Positions 38,684 through 50,241 of a DNA stretch of 64,000 bases are shown one piece after another. How positions within the stretch are numbered: position 1 is the stretch's first letter; the number at the start of each line of letters is the position of its first letter. The DNA lies in NCBI GenBank assembly GCA_025728475.1, contig JAOBJN010000001.1, positions 62,001 through 126,000 on the forward strand, written 5' to 3'. The notes beneath the pieces were generated by a model, which was not told where the DNA came from, made no database searches, and worked only from the letters and a program-made list of their open reading frames with translations. A program made the position numbers and the translations under genes. The DNA is from Candidatus Lightella neohaematopini (GTDB lineage Bacteria > Pseudomonadota > Gammaproteobacteria > Enterobacterales > Enterobacteriaceae).

Positions 38684-39838
38684 TTAAGTAACTAAATTAC
38701 GTACATCTAACACTAATTCTTTTATAAAATTAATAAAATTTACACCATCAAGTCCATTTATAATACGGTGATCATATGATAATGATAATGGTAACATTAA
38801 CTTTGGTACAAAATTACTACCATTCCAAATAGGCATAATACGAGCCTTAGATAATCCAAGTATAGCTACTTCTGGGAAGTTAACTAACGGAGTAAACATA
38901 GTAGTACTACTATTATTACCTAAATTAGAAATAGTAAAATTACTACCCTTTACATTAGATAATTTTAATTTATTATTTCTAATTTTTACTAATAATGTAT
39001 CTAACTCGTATGATATAGTTAAAATATTCTTATTATCTACATTATGTAATACTGGTACTATTAATCCAGTATTAGTTGCTACAACTATACCTATATTGAT
39101 ATATTTTTTTAGTAAAAGTTCCTTATTATTAATTAAAACACTATTAAAATAAGGAAATTCTTGTAACGCAACTGAAATGATTTTAGTAAAAATAGTTAAT
39201 AAAGTAATTTTAATTGGTATATTTTGACTAGTTAATTTATTATTATAATTTTTACGAAATTCTTCAATATTACTAATATCAACTTCATCAAATTGAGTAA
39301 CATGAGGAATATTTTTCCAACTATCATTTAGTTGTTTAATTGTAGAAACTCTATCATTTTTTAACTTAATTAATTCTACATCACCATATTCACTATATTG
39401 CTGTACTACAAATTCTGGTACATCATGAGATTTATTATTCGTTTGTTGTATAAATTTATCAATATCACATCTTAAAATTCTTCCGTTTCGTCCAGTACCG
39501 ACAACATTTTTTAAATTAATATTTAGTTTATATGCTAATCTTCTTATTATTGGACTAGCATAAATATAATTCTTTATCATATTATTATTAGCAGTTACTA
39601 CATTATTATCAGTTTTTACTAACATTAATAAACAATTGGTACTAATTTTATCATTTACTTTAACTTTTATATCTTGTATGAAGCCACTGGCTTGTGATGG
39701 TACTTCTACCATAGCTTTACCAACTTCTACTATTAGTAGTGTTTGATCAATACTTACGTAATCTCCAACTTTCACTAATAATTCAATAACTTCCACTCTG
39801 TCCATACCTACATTTGGTAATCTAATTTCTAAATTCAT
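38684..39838 (-). CDS. aceF: Pyruvate dehydrogenase E2 AceF (single lipoyl domain)
   Basis: Dihydrolipoyl acetyltransferase core of PDH. There is one N-terminal lipoyl domain with the modified Lys in VEVGKAMVEVPS (about residue 41), a subunit-binding domain near YASPIIRRLAYKLN, and a catalytic domain ending SYDHRIINGLDG. E. coli has three lipoyl domains and 630 aa; this one has 384, so two lipoyl repeats were removed. The HxxxNG form of the active site is, from memory, also found in Azotobacter/Pseudomonas E2p. 27 bases after aceE. Confidence 0.96.
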   Translation of the reverse strand: MNLEIRLPNVGMDRVEVIELLVKVGDYVSIDQTLLIVEVGKAMVEVPSQASGFIQDIKVKVNDKISTNCLLMLVKTDNNVVTANNNMIKNYIYASPIIRRLAYKLNINLKNVVGTGRNGRILRCDIDKFIQQTNNKSHDVPEFVVQQYSEYGDVELIKLKNDRVSTIKQLNDSWKNIPHVTQFDEVDISNIEEFRKNYNNKLTSQNIPIKITLLTIFTKIISVALQEFPYFNSVLINNKELLLKKYINIGIVVATNTGLIVPVLHNVDNKNILTISYELDTLLVKIRNNKLKLSNVKGSNFTISNLGNNSSTTMFTPLVNFPEVAILGLSKARIMPIWNGSNFVPKLMLPLSLSYDHRIINGLDGVNFINFIKELVLDVRNLVT

Positions 39839-39865
39839 AATAATTTATTAAATATTTTAATTAAC

Positions 39866-42523
39866 TTATACTAAACGGGGATTAATTTTATTTACATTAA
39901 TACTAAATTTATCTATAGCTTGTTGTACCATATTCATAGTAACAATATTACATAAAGCTAATTCATATAATGCTGACACTATTATGTAACTAGTATCTAT
40001 TTCAAAATAATCACGTAATTTTTTTCTACTGTCAGAACGACCAAAACCATCAGTACCAAGTATACAAACATGTTTATTGGGGATAAATTGACGTATTTGT
40101 TCAGCTAAAATTTTCATGTAATCAGTAACTATAACTACTGGATTACTATTTATTATCTTATTTAAAAATGGAATTTTTGGTTTTTCTTTAGGATGTAATT
40201 TATTCCATCTACAACAATCTTGGCCATCTCTAGCTAATTCGGTAAACGAAGTTACACTGTATACGTCAACACTAATATTATAATCTTGTGACAAAATCTT
40301 CGCTGCTTTACGCACATATCTTAATAATGCTCCAGAACCCATTAATTGTATTGCGCCAATATTATTGTTACTATCTAATGTTTCTAATTTATAAATACCT
40401 TTACATATATTATATTCTATTCCGTCTGGAATATTAGGCATTATATAATCTTCATTTAAAATTGTTATATAATAGTAAATATTTTCTTGTTTTTTACCGT
40501 ACATTCTAATTAATCCATTATGAATAATTACTGCTAATTCATAAGAATATGCTGGATCATAAGATAAACAATTTGGTATTATTAAAGACTGTACATGACT
40601 ATGGCCATCTGCATGTTGTAAACCTTCACCATTTAATGTTGTTTTCCCAGATACACCACCAATTAAAAAACCTCTTGCTTGTTGATCACCAGCAGCCCAA
40701 CATAAATCACCAATTCGTTGAAAACCAAAAATAGAATAATAAATATAAAATGGAATCATAGGTAAATTATTATTGCTATATGAAGTAGCAGCTGCTAACC
40801 ATGAAGATGCTGCTCCTAATTCACTAATACCTTCTTGTATAATTTGTCCATTTTTATGTTCATGATAGGTAGTTATATAATCTTTATCTTGTGCTGTATA
40901 TTTTTGTCCTTGTGAATTATATATTCCAACTTTTTTGAATAAACTTTCCATACCAAAAGTACGTGCTTCATCAGCAATTATTGGTACGATTCTATTACCT
41001 ATAGCTTTATTTTTTAATAAAATATCAAGTATTTTTACAAAAGCAGTAGTAGTAGATAATTTTGTTGTCTGTTCTATTAATAATTGATGAAAGTCATTTA
41101 ATGTTGGTAAAATTAACGGTTCAGTAAAATTTTTCAACCTAGATGGTAAATAACCATATAAATTTTTACGTTTATTATGTAAATAACGATACTCAATAGA
41201 GTTTTTACTAAACTTAATATAAGGTAACGAATCTGTACTATTAATAATTAAATCATTTAAATTTAACTTTTTTTTAATATTATCTAATGATTGTGAATCA
41301 ATGTATTTTACTTGATGAGCAATATTAGCACTTTCAATTGGTTGACCAAGTTCATAACCTTTAATAGTATGTAATAAAATTACTACAGGTTTATCAGTAA
41401 TATTTTTAGCTAAGGATAGAGCTGCATAAATTTTTTTTGTATCATGTCCTCCTCTAATTAATTGCCAAATTTCATTATCAGTCATATTTTTTACTAATAA
41501 TTTCGTTTCTGGATATTTACCAAAAAAATATTTTCTTATATAAGCTCCATCTTTTGATCTTAATGTTTGATAATCACCATCTAACGTTTCATTCATTAAT
41601 TGAATTAGTTTTCCAGTATAATCTCTACTAAGTAATGTATCCCAATTACTACCCCAAATTACTTTAATGACTTCCCAACCAGCTCCAGTAAATATATTAG
41701 ATAACTCATTGATAATTTTTCCATTACCAATTACTGGACCATCTAATCTTTGTAAATTACAATTAATAATGAAAATTAAATTATCTAATTTTTCTCTAAC
41801 TGCTATATTAATAGCGCCTTTGGATTCTGGTTCATCCATTTCTCCATCACCTAAAAATACATACACAGTTTGTTTACTAGTATCTTTAATTGATCTATTT
41901 TGTAAATATTTAAGAAATTTAGCTTGGTAAATACCATTAATTGCCCCTAATCCCATAGATACTGTAGGAAATTGCCAAAAATCTGGCATTAATTTAGGAT
42001 GTGGATAAGAAGGTAATCCATATCCATCAATTTCTTGTCGAAAATTATCTATTTGTTTTTTAGTTAACCTTCCTTCTAAAAAAGCACGTGCATAAATTCC
42101 CGGCGCGCTATGTCCTTGAAAATATATTAAATCTCCACCATCAAAATTATTTCTAGCACGAAAAAAATGATTAAAACATACTTCATATATTGTGCTAATT
42201 GATTGGAATGATGATATATGACCACCTAAATCTAAATTTTTATTGTAAGCATTAAGTACAATCATAATAGCATTCCATCTAATTACAGCATTAATACGAT
42301 TTTCTATTTCTAGATTACCAGGATATTTAGGTTCATTACAATAATGAATTGTATTTATATAATCTTCTAAATTGGAAGAATCATATTTATTTAGATATTG
42401 TAACATTTGTTTTAATAAATACTTTGCTCTTCCTATACCATCATAATGAATTACTGATTCAATAGATTGAATCCATTCATCAGTTTCTATTATATCTATA
42501 TCATCATTAATCAAATTTGACAT
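39866..42523 (-). CDS. aceE: Pyruvate dehydrogenase E1 AceE
   Basis: Homodimeric ThDP E1 that decarboxylates pyruvate and acetylates AceF. The ThDP/Mg motif is GDGEMDEPES...INCNLQRLDG (residues about 230-265). The substrate region has YFQGHSAPGIYARAFLEGR and GLQHADGHSH. Length (885 aa) is practically that of E. coli (887), unusual among these shortened genes. AAGGA precedes the ATG. The repressor gene pdhR, upstream in E. coli, is absent, so expression is probably constitutive. Confidence 0.98.
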   Translation of the reverse strand: MSNLINDDIDIIETDEWIQSIESVIHYDGIGRAKYLLKQMLQYLNKYDSSNLEDYINTIHYCNEPKYPGNLEIENRINAVIRWNAIMIVLNAYNKNLDLGGHISSFQSISTIYEVCFNHFFRARNNFDGGDLIYFQGHSAPGIYARAFLEGRLTKKQIDNFRQEIDGYGLPSYPHPKLMPDFWQFPTVSMGLGAINGIYQAKFLKYLQNRSIKDTSKQTVYVFLGDGEMDEPESKGAINIAVREKLDNLIFIINCNLQRLDGPVIGNGKIINELSNIFTGAGWEVIKVIWGSNWDTLLSRDYTGKLIQLMNETLDGDYQTLRSKDGAYIRKYFFGKYPETKLLVKNMTDNEIWQLIRGGHDTKKIYAALSLAKNITDKPVVILLHTIKGYELGQPIESANIAHQVKYIDSQSLDNIKKKLNLNDLIINSTDSLPYIKFSKNSIEYRYLHNKRKNLYGYLPSRLKNFTEPLILPTLNDFHQLLIEQTTKLSTTTAFVKILDILLKNKAIGNRIVPIIADEARTFGMESLFKKVGIYNSQGQKYTAQDKDYITTYHEHKNGQIIQEGISELGAASSWLAAATSYSNNNLPMIPFYIYYSIFGFQRIGDLCWAAGDQQARGFLIGGVSGKTTLNGEGLQHADGHSHVQSLIIPNCLSYDPAYSYELAVIIHNGLIRMYGKKQENIYYYITILNEDYIMPNIPDGIEYNICKGIYKLETLDSNNNIGAIQLMGSGALLRYVRKAAKILSQDYNISVDVYSVTSFTELARDGQDCCRWNKLHPKEKPKIPFLNKIINSNPVVIVTDYMKILAEQIRQFIPNKHVCILGTDGFGRSDSRKKLRDYFEIDTSYIIVSALYELALCNIVTMNMVQQAIDKFSINVNKINPRLV

Positions 42524-42696
42524 TAATATTCCTTAATTTATGAAATATTAAATACTGTTTAGTTTATTTAAATTATTAAAATATATAAAACATTATTTAA
42601 TAATTAAATTACTATAATTAGCAAATAATTTAAATATTTATAAATTAATAATTAAAATATATTATTATCTATTATTATAATATAATATATTTTATT

Positions 42697-43323
42697 ATGA
42701 CATATATTATTGCAGTTACTGGTAATATTGGTAGTGGTAAAACAACAATTACTAATTTATTTAAAAAATTTAACGTACCAATAATAGATGCAGATATTAT
42801 TGCTAAAGAATTAATTAATTTTAACAAAAATATAAGCAGTAGTATTATAAATTATTTTGGTAAAAGAATTAAAAATACTAATAATGTAATTAATCGTAAT
42901 GCACTAAAATATATAATATTTAATGATAATAATGAAAGAATATGGTTAAATAAATTATTGCATCCTATGATTATAAAACGTATTAATATTATATTACATA
43001 ATATTATTAATTCTTATGTTATATTAGTAATACCATTATTAATAGAATGTAATTTACATCATTATGTACATAATATAACAGTTATTAATACCAGATATGA
43101 AAATAAAGTAAAACGTATATTAAGTAGAGAAGATATAAATTATCAGCAAATTAATAATATATTAAATACTCAAATTAAAACTAAAATTAAATTAAATTAT
43201 GCTGATGTTATTATTGATAATAATTCATTAGTAGATGATAGTAATATTATTGTGCTACATCAATATTATTTATTATTAGCAACTAATACATATATAAAAA
43301 ATAATTTCAATATTTTTGTTTAA
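42697..43323 (+). CDS. coaE: Dephospho-CoA kinase CoaE
   Basis: Last step of coenzyme A synthesis. P-loop GNIGSGKTT is at residues 8-16, followed by [14 protein letters not shown] and a LNKLLHPMI segment; the LID region has RILSREDI. Length is 208 aa against 206. With panB and panC it ties pantothenate to CoA in this window. Its stop overlaps the convergent secA stop by 4 bases. Confidence 0.96.
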   Translation: MTYIIAVTGNIGSGKTTITNLFKKFNVPIIDADIIAKELINFNKNISSSIINYFGKRIKNTNNVINRNALKYIIFNDNNERIWLNKLLHPMIIKRINIILHNIINSYVILVIPLLIECNLHHYVHNITVINTRYENKVKRILSREDINYQQINNILNTQIKTKIKLNYADVIIDNNSLVDDSNIIVLHQYYLLLATNTYIKNNFNIFV

Positions 43324-45785
43324 TTATTTATTTTTAATTCATCAATTGAAACATTACTAAGTATACTAATTACTTCATATTTTAATAAATTTAACATATT
43401 AGTAAACATTGTATAGGATTCTTTTTGATATTCTTGTTTTGGATCTTTTTGTGCATAACCACGTAAGTGAATACCTTGTCTTAAATATTCCATAGCAGAT
43501 AAATGTTCTTTCCATAAATCATCTAATACTTGTAACATTGTATGTTTTTCAAATTTTCTCATTGTTTTACTACCAACAATAGATTCTTTATTATTAAATT
43601 GTAATATTTGTTGTTCTAACAACATATTATATAATACCGTTTTATTAGTATTAATTAAATTTTTTGACATACAGAGAGAAAAATCGTTCATTAATTTTTT
43701 TTTTAATACACAAATAGGTATATTGCTAAATATAAGATATTTTAATACATCTTGACGTATATTTATAATAATCGCACTAATGTCATTAGAATTGAGTAAT
43801 TCACTTCTTCTTTTATAAATTGCACAACGTTGTTCATTAATTACATTATCATATTCTAATAATTGTTTACGTACATCAAAATTATAATTCTCAACTTTAC
43901 GTTGTGCATTAGCTATTGCTTTAGTGACCCAAGGATGCTCAATAGCATTATGATTATGTATACTTAATTTACGCATTATATTTGTTATACGATCAGAAGC
44001 AAATATACGCATAAGAGAATCTTCCATAGATAAATAAAAACGAGATGATCCTACATCACCTTGTCTTCCTGATCGACCCCGAAGTTGATTATCTATTCGT
44101 CTAGATTCATGTCTTTCTGTACCAATAATATGTAATCCACCAGCGGCTAAAACTATTGCTTGACGTTGTTTCCAACTATTTTTTAATAATGTTTTATTAA
44201 ATTTATGTGGTTTAGATAATTTTTCTTGCCAAACACCACCTAATTTTATATCAGTACCTCTACCAGCCATATTAGTTGCAATGGTTACTGCTCCAGGTGT
44301 GCCTGCTTGAGCAATAATATCAGCTTCCATAGCATGATGTTTAGCATTTAATACCTTATGACTAATACCAAGCTTTTTTAATCTTCTTGAAATTAATTCT
44401 GATTTTTCAATAGAGATAGTACCCACTAAAACTGGTTGTTGTCGTTTAATACAAGACCTAATATCGTTAATAATAGCATTAATTTTATCATCTTCAGTTA
44501 TATATACTAAATCCGGTAAATCATTACGTATCATTGGTTTATTAGTTGGTATAGTTACCGTGTCTAATTTATAAATTGATTTAAATTCTGTAGCTTCTGT
44601 ACTAGCAGTACCAGTCATTCCTGATAATTTATAATACAGACGAAAATAATTTTGAAATGTAATAGAGGCTAAAGTTTGATTTTCATTTTGAATTTTTAAA
44701 TTTTCTTTAGCTTCTATAGCTTGATGTAAACCATCTGACCATCTTCTATCTGGTATAATACGTCCAGTATGTTCATCAACTATAATAACTTTACCATTTT
44801 TAACAATATAATCTACATTTTTATTAAATAAATTATGAGCTCTTAATGCAACAATTACGTGATGCATAAGCATAATATTATTTATACAGTATAATGATTC
44901 TTTAGAGTCTAACATATTAAATTGTACTAATAATTTTTCAATTAAAATTAATCCTCTTTCTGTTAGATATACTTGTTTAGTTTTTTTATCTATAGTATAA
45001 TGTCCGTCACCACAGAATTTATAGGAATCTTCCTTTTCTTGATATTTAAGAATTGATATTAACTTATTTATCTTTTTGTATAAAAAAGTATTATCTTTAG
45101 ATGTACCAGAAATAATTAACGGAGTACGAGCTTCATCAATAAGAATAGAATCTACTTCATCAAGTAGTGCAAAATATAAAGTTCTTTGTACTTTATCTGA
45201 TTTATTAAGTATCATATTATCTCGTAAATAATCAAAACCATACTCATTATTAGTACCATAAGTAATATCGGCATTATAAGCATATTGCTTTTGGCGAATA
45301 GATAATCCTTGTAAATTTATACCAACAGTTAATCCAAGAAATTCAAATAATGGTTTATTTTGTTCTGCATCTCTTTGAGCCAAATAATCATTTACTGTTA
45401 CTATATGTACACCATATCCAGTTAGAGCATTTAGATATGCTGGCAAAGTAGCTGTTAATGTTTTACCTTCGCCAGTACGCATTTCTGCAATACAACGATA
45501 GTGCAATATAATACCACCTATTATTTGTACATCAAAATGCCGCATACCAAATACTCGTTTACTAGCTTCTCGGACTACAGCAAATGCTTCTGGTAATAAA
45601 TTATCTATATTAACTCCATTAGTTAATTTATCACGGAATTCATTTGTTTTATTAGATAATTGTTGATCGGTCATATTTGACATTTTTGGTTCTAAATTAT
45701 TAATAATATCAACAATTTTATGTATATTACGTATTATTCTAGTATTACGATTACTAAAAATTTTGGTGAGAAACTTTATAATCAT
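43320..45785 (-). CDS. secA: Preprotein translocase ATPase SecA
   Basis: Motor that pushes secreted proteins through SecYEG; needed here for LptD, LptE and SurA export. Walker A is [17 protein letters not shown], the Asp box [16 protein letters not shown], and helicase-like motifs [12 protein letters not shown] and [17 protein letters not shown] follow. Length is 821 aa against 901; it ends after the helical scaffold, so the flexible linker and C-terminal zinc domain (SecB and lipid contact) are absent. E. coli secM in front of it is replaced by the divergent DUF721 gene. Confidence 0.97.
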   Translation of the reverse strand: MIIKFLTKIFSNRNTRIIRNIHKIVDIINNLEPKMSNMTDQQLSNKTNEFRDKLTNGVNIDNLLPEAFAVVREASKRVFGMRHFDVQIIGGIILHYRCIAEMRTGEGKTLTATLPAYLNALTGYGVHIVTVNDYLAQRDAEQNKPLFEFLGLTVGINLQGLSIRQKQYAYNADITYGTNNEYGFDYLRDNMILNKSDKVQRTLYFALLDEVDSILIDEARTPLIISGTSKDNTFLYKKINKLISILKYQEKEDSYKFCGDGHYTIDKKTKQVYLTERGLILIEKLLVQFNMLDSKESLYCINNIMLMHHVIVALRAHNLFNKNVDYIVKNGKVIIVDEHTGRIIPDRRWSDGLHQAIEAKENLKIQNENQTLASITFQNYFRLYYKLSGMTGTASTEATEFKSIYKLDTVTIPTNKPMIRNDLPDLVYITEDDKINAIINDIRSCIKRQQPVLVGTISIEKSELISRRLKKLGISHKVLNAKHHAMEADIIAQAGTPGAVTIATNMAGRGTDIKLGGVWQEKLSKPHKFNKTLLKNSWKQRQAIVLAAGGLHIIGTERHESRRIDNQLRGRSGRQGDVGSSRFYLSMEDSLMRIFASDRITNIMRKLSIHNHNAIEHPWVTKAIANAQRKVENYNFDVRKQLLEYDNVINEQRCAIYKRRSELLNSNDISAIIINIRQDVLKYLIFSNIPICVLKKKLMNDFSLCMSKNLINTNKTVLYNMLLEQQILQFNNKESIVGSKTMRKFEKHTMLQVLDDLWKEHLSAMEYLRQGIHLRGYAQKDPKQEYQKESYTMFTNMLNLLKYEVISILSNVSIDELKINN

Positions 45786-45950
45786 TTAATTATATATTAT
45801 ATGATAAACTAAGTTATATTAAAATAGTAGTAATAATTACTATTGTAACAATAATTTTATTAAAAGAAATAAATACTTATAAAATTAAGTAATGTTCATT
45901 TATGAATTATATATTATAATAATTAATATTTAATAGATAAAGTAATTAGC

Positions 45951-46436
45951 ATGTTAGAAAAACCTTATATTATTAACTTTTTAAGTTATAATACATCATT
46001 AGGATACCGTAACGTATCACTTTCTTTTAAAGAAAAAATTATATTATTAATTAAAATTAATAATTTGCTATATAAATTAATACCCAAAAAATTACATCCA
46101 TATTGTCAAGTAATAAATTTTCGTAATAATTCGTTAATAATAGGTGTTAGTGATGTAAGTTGGAAACTTTATTTAGATAATTTACATACTGAATTAATGG
46201 TAAAATTACGTTCAAATATTCTACCTAATTTATCTAATATAATAATTAAAATTAGTCCTAATTTATTAATAAATAATATTAATATGTCCTATAATAAGGT
46301 AACAAAAATTACATTTACTAATAAAAGTATTAATACAATTAATACATTAGTAAATACTAGTCATGGAAAATGCAAAAATTCTTTAAAGAAATTAGCTAAT
46401 ATTATGTTACTAAATCTAATGTATTATAAATTATAA
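45951..46436 (+). CDS. DUF721 (DciA-like) family protein
   Basis: 161-aa protein that reads as a DUF721 domain: PKKLHPYCQVINFRNNSL, IIGVSDVSWKLYLDNLHTEL and MVKLRSNILP follow the family pattern (xLxxHCxVxxxxxGxLxVxVxSxxWxxxLRxL). DciA, the best-known member, loads or manages the DnaB replicative helicase in bacteria without DnaC. The position between lpxC and secA on the opposite strand fits DUF721 genes in other gammaproteobacteria. Residues after about 110 are low-complexity and not conserved. It is not SecM: no signal peptide and no FxxxxWIxxxxGIRAGP arrest motif. Function is inferred from family only. Confidence 0.75.
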   Translation: MLEKPYIINFLSYNTSLGYRNVSLSFKEKIILLIKINNLLYKLIPKKLHPYCQVINFRNNSLIIGVSDVSWKLYLDNLHTELMVKLRSNILPNLSNIIIKISPNLLINNINMSYNKVTKITFTNKSINTINTLVNTSHGKCKNSLKKLANIMLLNLMYYKL

Positions 46437-46444
46437 ATAGAATT

Positions 46445-47377
46445 TTATCTAGAAAATCTATTATTAATAATACTATTTGGTATATTAAATTTTATGGGTG
46501 ATTCTTGATCACTATTAAATGTTATTAGTTCCCAACTATCTGGATTAGATGTTATTGTTCTTAGTAATTTATTATTTATAGCATGCCCAGCTTTAAAAGC
46601 ATTAAATTCACCAATAATATTATAACCATATAAAAATAAATCACCTATTGCATCTAATAATTTATGACGTACAAATTCATTATTAAATCTTAATCCATCT
46701 TTATTTAAGATTTTATTATTATCAATTACAATTACACAATCAATACTACCACCTAAAGCTAAACCATGTTTATGTAAATATTTAATATCTTTTATAAAAC
46801 CAAAAGTTCTAGCTGGACCAATATTTTTAATAAATGAAATGGCAGAAAAATTTAAATTATAATATTGTTTATCAAAATTAATCATTGGATGATTAAAATC
46901 AATAAAAAAACTTAACTTAAATCCATTAAATGGTAATAATTCAACCCATTTATCATATTCTTGAATACGTACAGATTTTTTTATACGAAAAAATTTTTTG
47001 TATGCATTTAACTCACAAATACCAACCCTAAGTATTAAGTAAATAAAACAATAAGCACTACCATCCATAATAGGGATTTCCGGTGCATCAACTTCTATTA
47101 GTATATTATCGATACCTAAACCAGATAATGTTGCATGTAAATGTTCTATAGTAAAAATACGAATATTATTATGATTAACTAAGCAAGTACATAATTTATT
47201 ATCACATATAGTATTGATATCAATAATAAAATCTACTGGTGGAGCTAAATCAACTCTACGATAAATAATACCAGAATTTTCCGATAATGGTTTTAGTACC
47301 ATATTAACTTTTTTTCCAGTATGTAAACCAATACCAGTAATTTTTATAATATCTTTTATAGTACGTTGTTTAACCAT
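46445..47377 (-). CDS. lpxC: UDP-3-O-acyl-GlcNAc deacetylase LpxC
   Basis: Zinc amidase for the committed step of lipid A synthesis. It starts [24 protein letters not shown]. Zinc ligands are His in [16 protein letters not shown] (about residue 80), and His and Asp in [14 protein letters not shown]. The general-base Glu region and C-terminal [12 protein letters not shown] are present. Length is 310 aa against 305. With lptD and lptE it shows that LPS is still made. The 209 bases towards murC replace ddlB-ftsQ-ftsA-ftsZ. Confidence 0.97.
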   Translation of the reverse strand: MVKQRTIKDIIKITGIGLHTGKKVNMVLKPLSENSGIIYRRVDLAPPVDFIIDINTICDNKLCTCLVNHNNIRIFTIEHLHATLSGLGIDNILIEVDAPEIPIMDGSAYCFIYLILRVGICELNAYKKFFRIKKSVRIQEYDKWVELLPFNGFKLSFFIDFNHPMINFDKQYYNLNFSAISFIKNIGPARTFGFIKDIKYLHKHGLALGGSIDCVIVIDNNKILNKDGLRFNNEFVRHKLLDAIGDLFLYGYNIIGEFNAFKAGHAINNKLLRTITSNPDSWELITFNSDQESPIKFNIPNSIINNRFSR

Positions 47378-47586
47378 GCAAAAATATATTTGCTATATCA
47401 ACTACAAACATAATTATTTATACAATTAATAAATATAAAATTAGATATTTAAATAATTAGCTTATTATTAATATAACTTGTTATTTTATAAACTTACTTA
47501 AGTTTAGACTATACTATTAAAAATTTATTTTAGTTACTTATTTATATACTAAAATATTTAATTTGCAAAATTTTGTTTAATAAATT

Positions 47587-49029
47587 CTAGTTAATTTTAG
47601 AATTATTATAATTATTAATTTGATTAATTATCATATACTTATTTATATAAGTAGCAATATTACTAATTGTACCAGCTCCCTGAGTTACGATAATATCATT
47701 ATTTTGAATAATTGACATTAGTATAGAAATTAATTTATTAATATTTAGTACTAATATGGAACGAGTTTTATTATATTGATTTAAAGATGAACATAACAAT
47801 TTACTACTAAAATTTTTAATTGGTTTCTCACCAGCTGAATATATCGTCAGTATTAGTGTTATATTAATGCTAGATAGCACACGAATAAAACTATTATATA
47901 AATCATATGTTCTTGTAAATCTATGAGGTTGAAATATCATGATAATTCTTCTATTGGGCCAACCAATACGAATAGTATTTATGGTTGTTTTTAGTTCAGT
48001 AGGATGGTGACCATAATCATCTATTAGTATAATTTTTTTTATTTTCTTATTCATATAATTAATATTATATTTTCCTAGAATAGAAAAACGTCTTTTTACT
48101 CCACTAAATTCTGAAATAGCTTTAATTATTTTAGATGTCTTAATTTTTTCTTTTAGAGCAACTATAATTGCTGCTGTTATATTTAATGCATTATGATAAC
48201 CAGGAATTATTGTTGATATATTTATATCAATACCATTTTTTTGCTTAATAATAAAAGATGTATATATTTTATTCTGACGATAATTTGTAATATAAAAATC
48301 TGCTTTTCTATTAAAACCATAAGTAATAATATTTTTTTTAATACTAAAATATATTTCTCTTACTGGTAAACTATCTATACATAATACTATGTAACTATTT
48401 ATTGGAACTTTATTTAAAAAATTAATAAATGTTTGTTTTAAACAATTTAAATTACCATAAGTACGCAAATGATCATTATCAATATTAGTAATTACACTAA
48501 CTGTAGGATCTAAATTTATAAATGATTTACTACTTTCATCAGACTCAGCAATAAAATATTTACTGTTACCTAAATATGAATATATTTTTGATGATGCAGT
48601 TAATCCACCATTTACTACAGTAGGATATAAACCACTATTTTTAAATATATTATATATTAGAGCAGTAGTAGTAGTTTTACCATGAGTTCCAGAAATAATA
48701 ATATTATAATAATTTTTCATTAATAATGATAATATTTTAACTCTACTAATAATAGGAATATTTAATTTTTTAGCAGCTAATATTTCTGGATTATTATCAT
48801 TAATAGCATTGGAGAATACCACTAAATTAGCATTGTTAATATTATTTTCATGGTGATAGAAAGTTATATTTATCCCTAATGATATTAGTTGTTTAGTAAT
48901 AATATTAGAAGATATGTCGGAACCACTAATATTATAACCTTTTAGGGTTAAAATTTTTGCAATACCGCTCATTCCAACACCACCAATTCCTATCAAGTGA
49001 ATATTTTTAATATAAGATAAATTTATCAT
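47587..49029 (-). CDS. murC: UDP-N-acetylmuramate--L-alanine ligase MurC
   Basis: Adds L-Ala to UDP-MurNAc. An N-terminal GIGGVGMSGIA nucleotide motif, ATP loop SGTHGKTTTTALI, ESDESSKSFINLDP and the C-terminal IDDYGHHPTELKTTI are all family blocks. Length is 480 aa against 491. Three bases after murG. Ends in TAG. Confidence 0.97.
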   Translation of the reverse strand: MINLSYIKNIHLIGIGGVGMSGIAKILTLKGYNISGSDISSNIITKQLISLGINITFYHHENNINNANLVVFSNAINDNNPEILAAKKLNIPIISRVKILSLLMKNYYNIIISGTHGKTTTTALIYNIFKNSGLYPTVVNGGLTASSKIYSYLGNSKYFIAESDESSKSFINLDPTVSVITNIDNDHLRTYGNLNCLKQTFINFLNKVPINSYIVLCIDSLPVREIYFSIKKNIITYGFNRKADFYITNYRQNKIYTSFIIKQKNGIDINISTIIPGYHNALNITAAIIVALKEKIKTSKIIKAISEFSGVKRRFSILGKYNINYMNKKIKKIILIDDYGHHPTELKTTINTIRIGWPNRRIIMIFQPHRFTRTYDLYNSFIRVLSSINITLILTIYSAGEKPIKNFSSKLLCSSLNQYNKTRSILVLNINKLISILMSIIQNNDIIVTQGAGTISNIATYINKYMIINQINNYNNSKIN

Positions 49030-49032
49030 AAG

Positions 49033-50103
49033 TTAATATTTAATTATATTATTTATTTCTTTTACTATACATTGTGTAGCATTATATGTTGCTATAGTTT
49101 GTGCACAACAAGCCATAGTAAATAATTTTTGTCTATTAATATTTAGTAAAATATTAATTATTTTATCTGGAGTAAAATCTATTTGTTTGACAATAATTGC
49201 AGCACTAACCTTACTTAATAAAGTTGCATTAAAATATTGTTGTTGATCTTTATGCATATATGGTATTAATATAGATGGTAATCCAACTACTGCTAATTCA
49301 CTAATAGTTAATGCACCAGATCTACATATAACAATATCAGCCCATGAATATGCTAAAGCTATATTAGTTATAAATTCAGTTATTTTTATATTGTTTATAT
49401 TTAATATATTGCAGGTATGTTTTACTAAATTATAATATCCATAACCTACTTGATGCCATACAATAATTTTTTCTTTTAATACCTTTGTTACTATAGGTAT
49501 AACTTTATTAAGAATACTAGCTCCTTGACTACCACCAAGTACTAAAACTCTTATTATACCAGTTCTATTTTTTAACCTAATTATTGGTTTAGGAATATTT
49601 AATATCTCTGATCTTATCGGATTACCAACTATAGTGGCATTTTTAATAGTATTCGGAAATGCTTGAGTACATTTTTTTGCAAAAATACTAATTAACTTAT
49701 TAGCTTTTCCAACTACAGCATTTTGTTCATGTATAATGATAGGAATATTCATAATTTTTGCGGCAATTGCTGTAGGGATGGAAATATAATTACCCATACA
49801 TAATACAATATTTGGTTTCCAATAATATAAAATATTTCTCGTGTTTTTTACTGCTTTAAATATATCTAAAGCAAGTAATATTTTTTGTATATATATGTTT
49901 TTTAAATAAAAATTATTTATTTCTATAAATTTAATGTTAATACCAAATTTTGGAACAATAATTTTTTCCATTCTATTTAAACAACCAATCCAACTTACTC
50001 GCCAACCAATTGACTTAAAATATTGTGAAATTACTATACCAGGAAAAATATGACCACCAGTACCGCCAGTTGCTATAACTAAATGTTTATTTTTATTAAG
50101 CAT
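49033..50103 (-). CDS. murG: Undecaprenyl-PP-MurNAc-pentapeptide GlcNAc transferase MurG
   Basis: Peripheral membrane glycosyltransferase that makes lipid II. N-terminal GGTGGHIFPGIVI, central IHEQNAVVGKANK, and the UDP-GlcNAc pocket CRSGALTISELAVVGLPSILIPY. Length (356 aa) is close to E. coli (355). Upstream neighbour is murD across a 138-base gap where ftsW has been deleted. Confidence 0.97.
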   Translation of the reverse strand: MLNKNKHLVIATGGTGGHIFPGIVISQYFKSIGWRVSWIGCLNRMEKIIVPKFGINIKFIEINNFYLKNIYIQKILLALDIFKAVKNTRNILYYWKPNIVLCMGNYISIPTAIAAKIMNIPIIIHEQNAVVGKANKLISIFAKKCTQAFPNTIKNATIVGNPIRSEILNIPKPIIRLKNRTGIIRVLVLGGSQGASILNKVIPIVTKVLKEKIIVWHQVGYGYYNLVKHTCNILNINNIKITEFITNIALAYSWADIVICRSGALTISELAVVGLPSILIPYMHKDQQQYFNATLLSKVSAAIIVKQIDFTPDKIINILLNINRQKLFTMACCAQTIATYNATQCIVKEINNIIKY

Positions 50104-50241
50104 ATATATGAAGTTATTATTTATATGTTTTATAATTATTAATGGTAATATTAATTATTTATTAATAGTGGTAACAAATGATTAAATTTTTAATAAATTA
50201 CTAATATACTAAATTTAATTAGTATTTTAAATAAATAAATT

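Noticed and set aside
38760..38790. HxxxNG instead of HxxxDG in the AceF active site
   Set aside because: Looked like a lost catalytic Asp, but from memory E2p proteins of Azotobacter and Pseudomonas also have Asn at this place, and SucB here keeps Asp. Probably normal variation.
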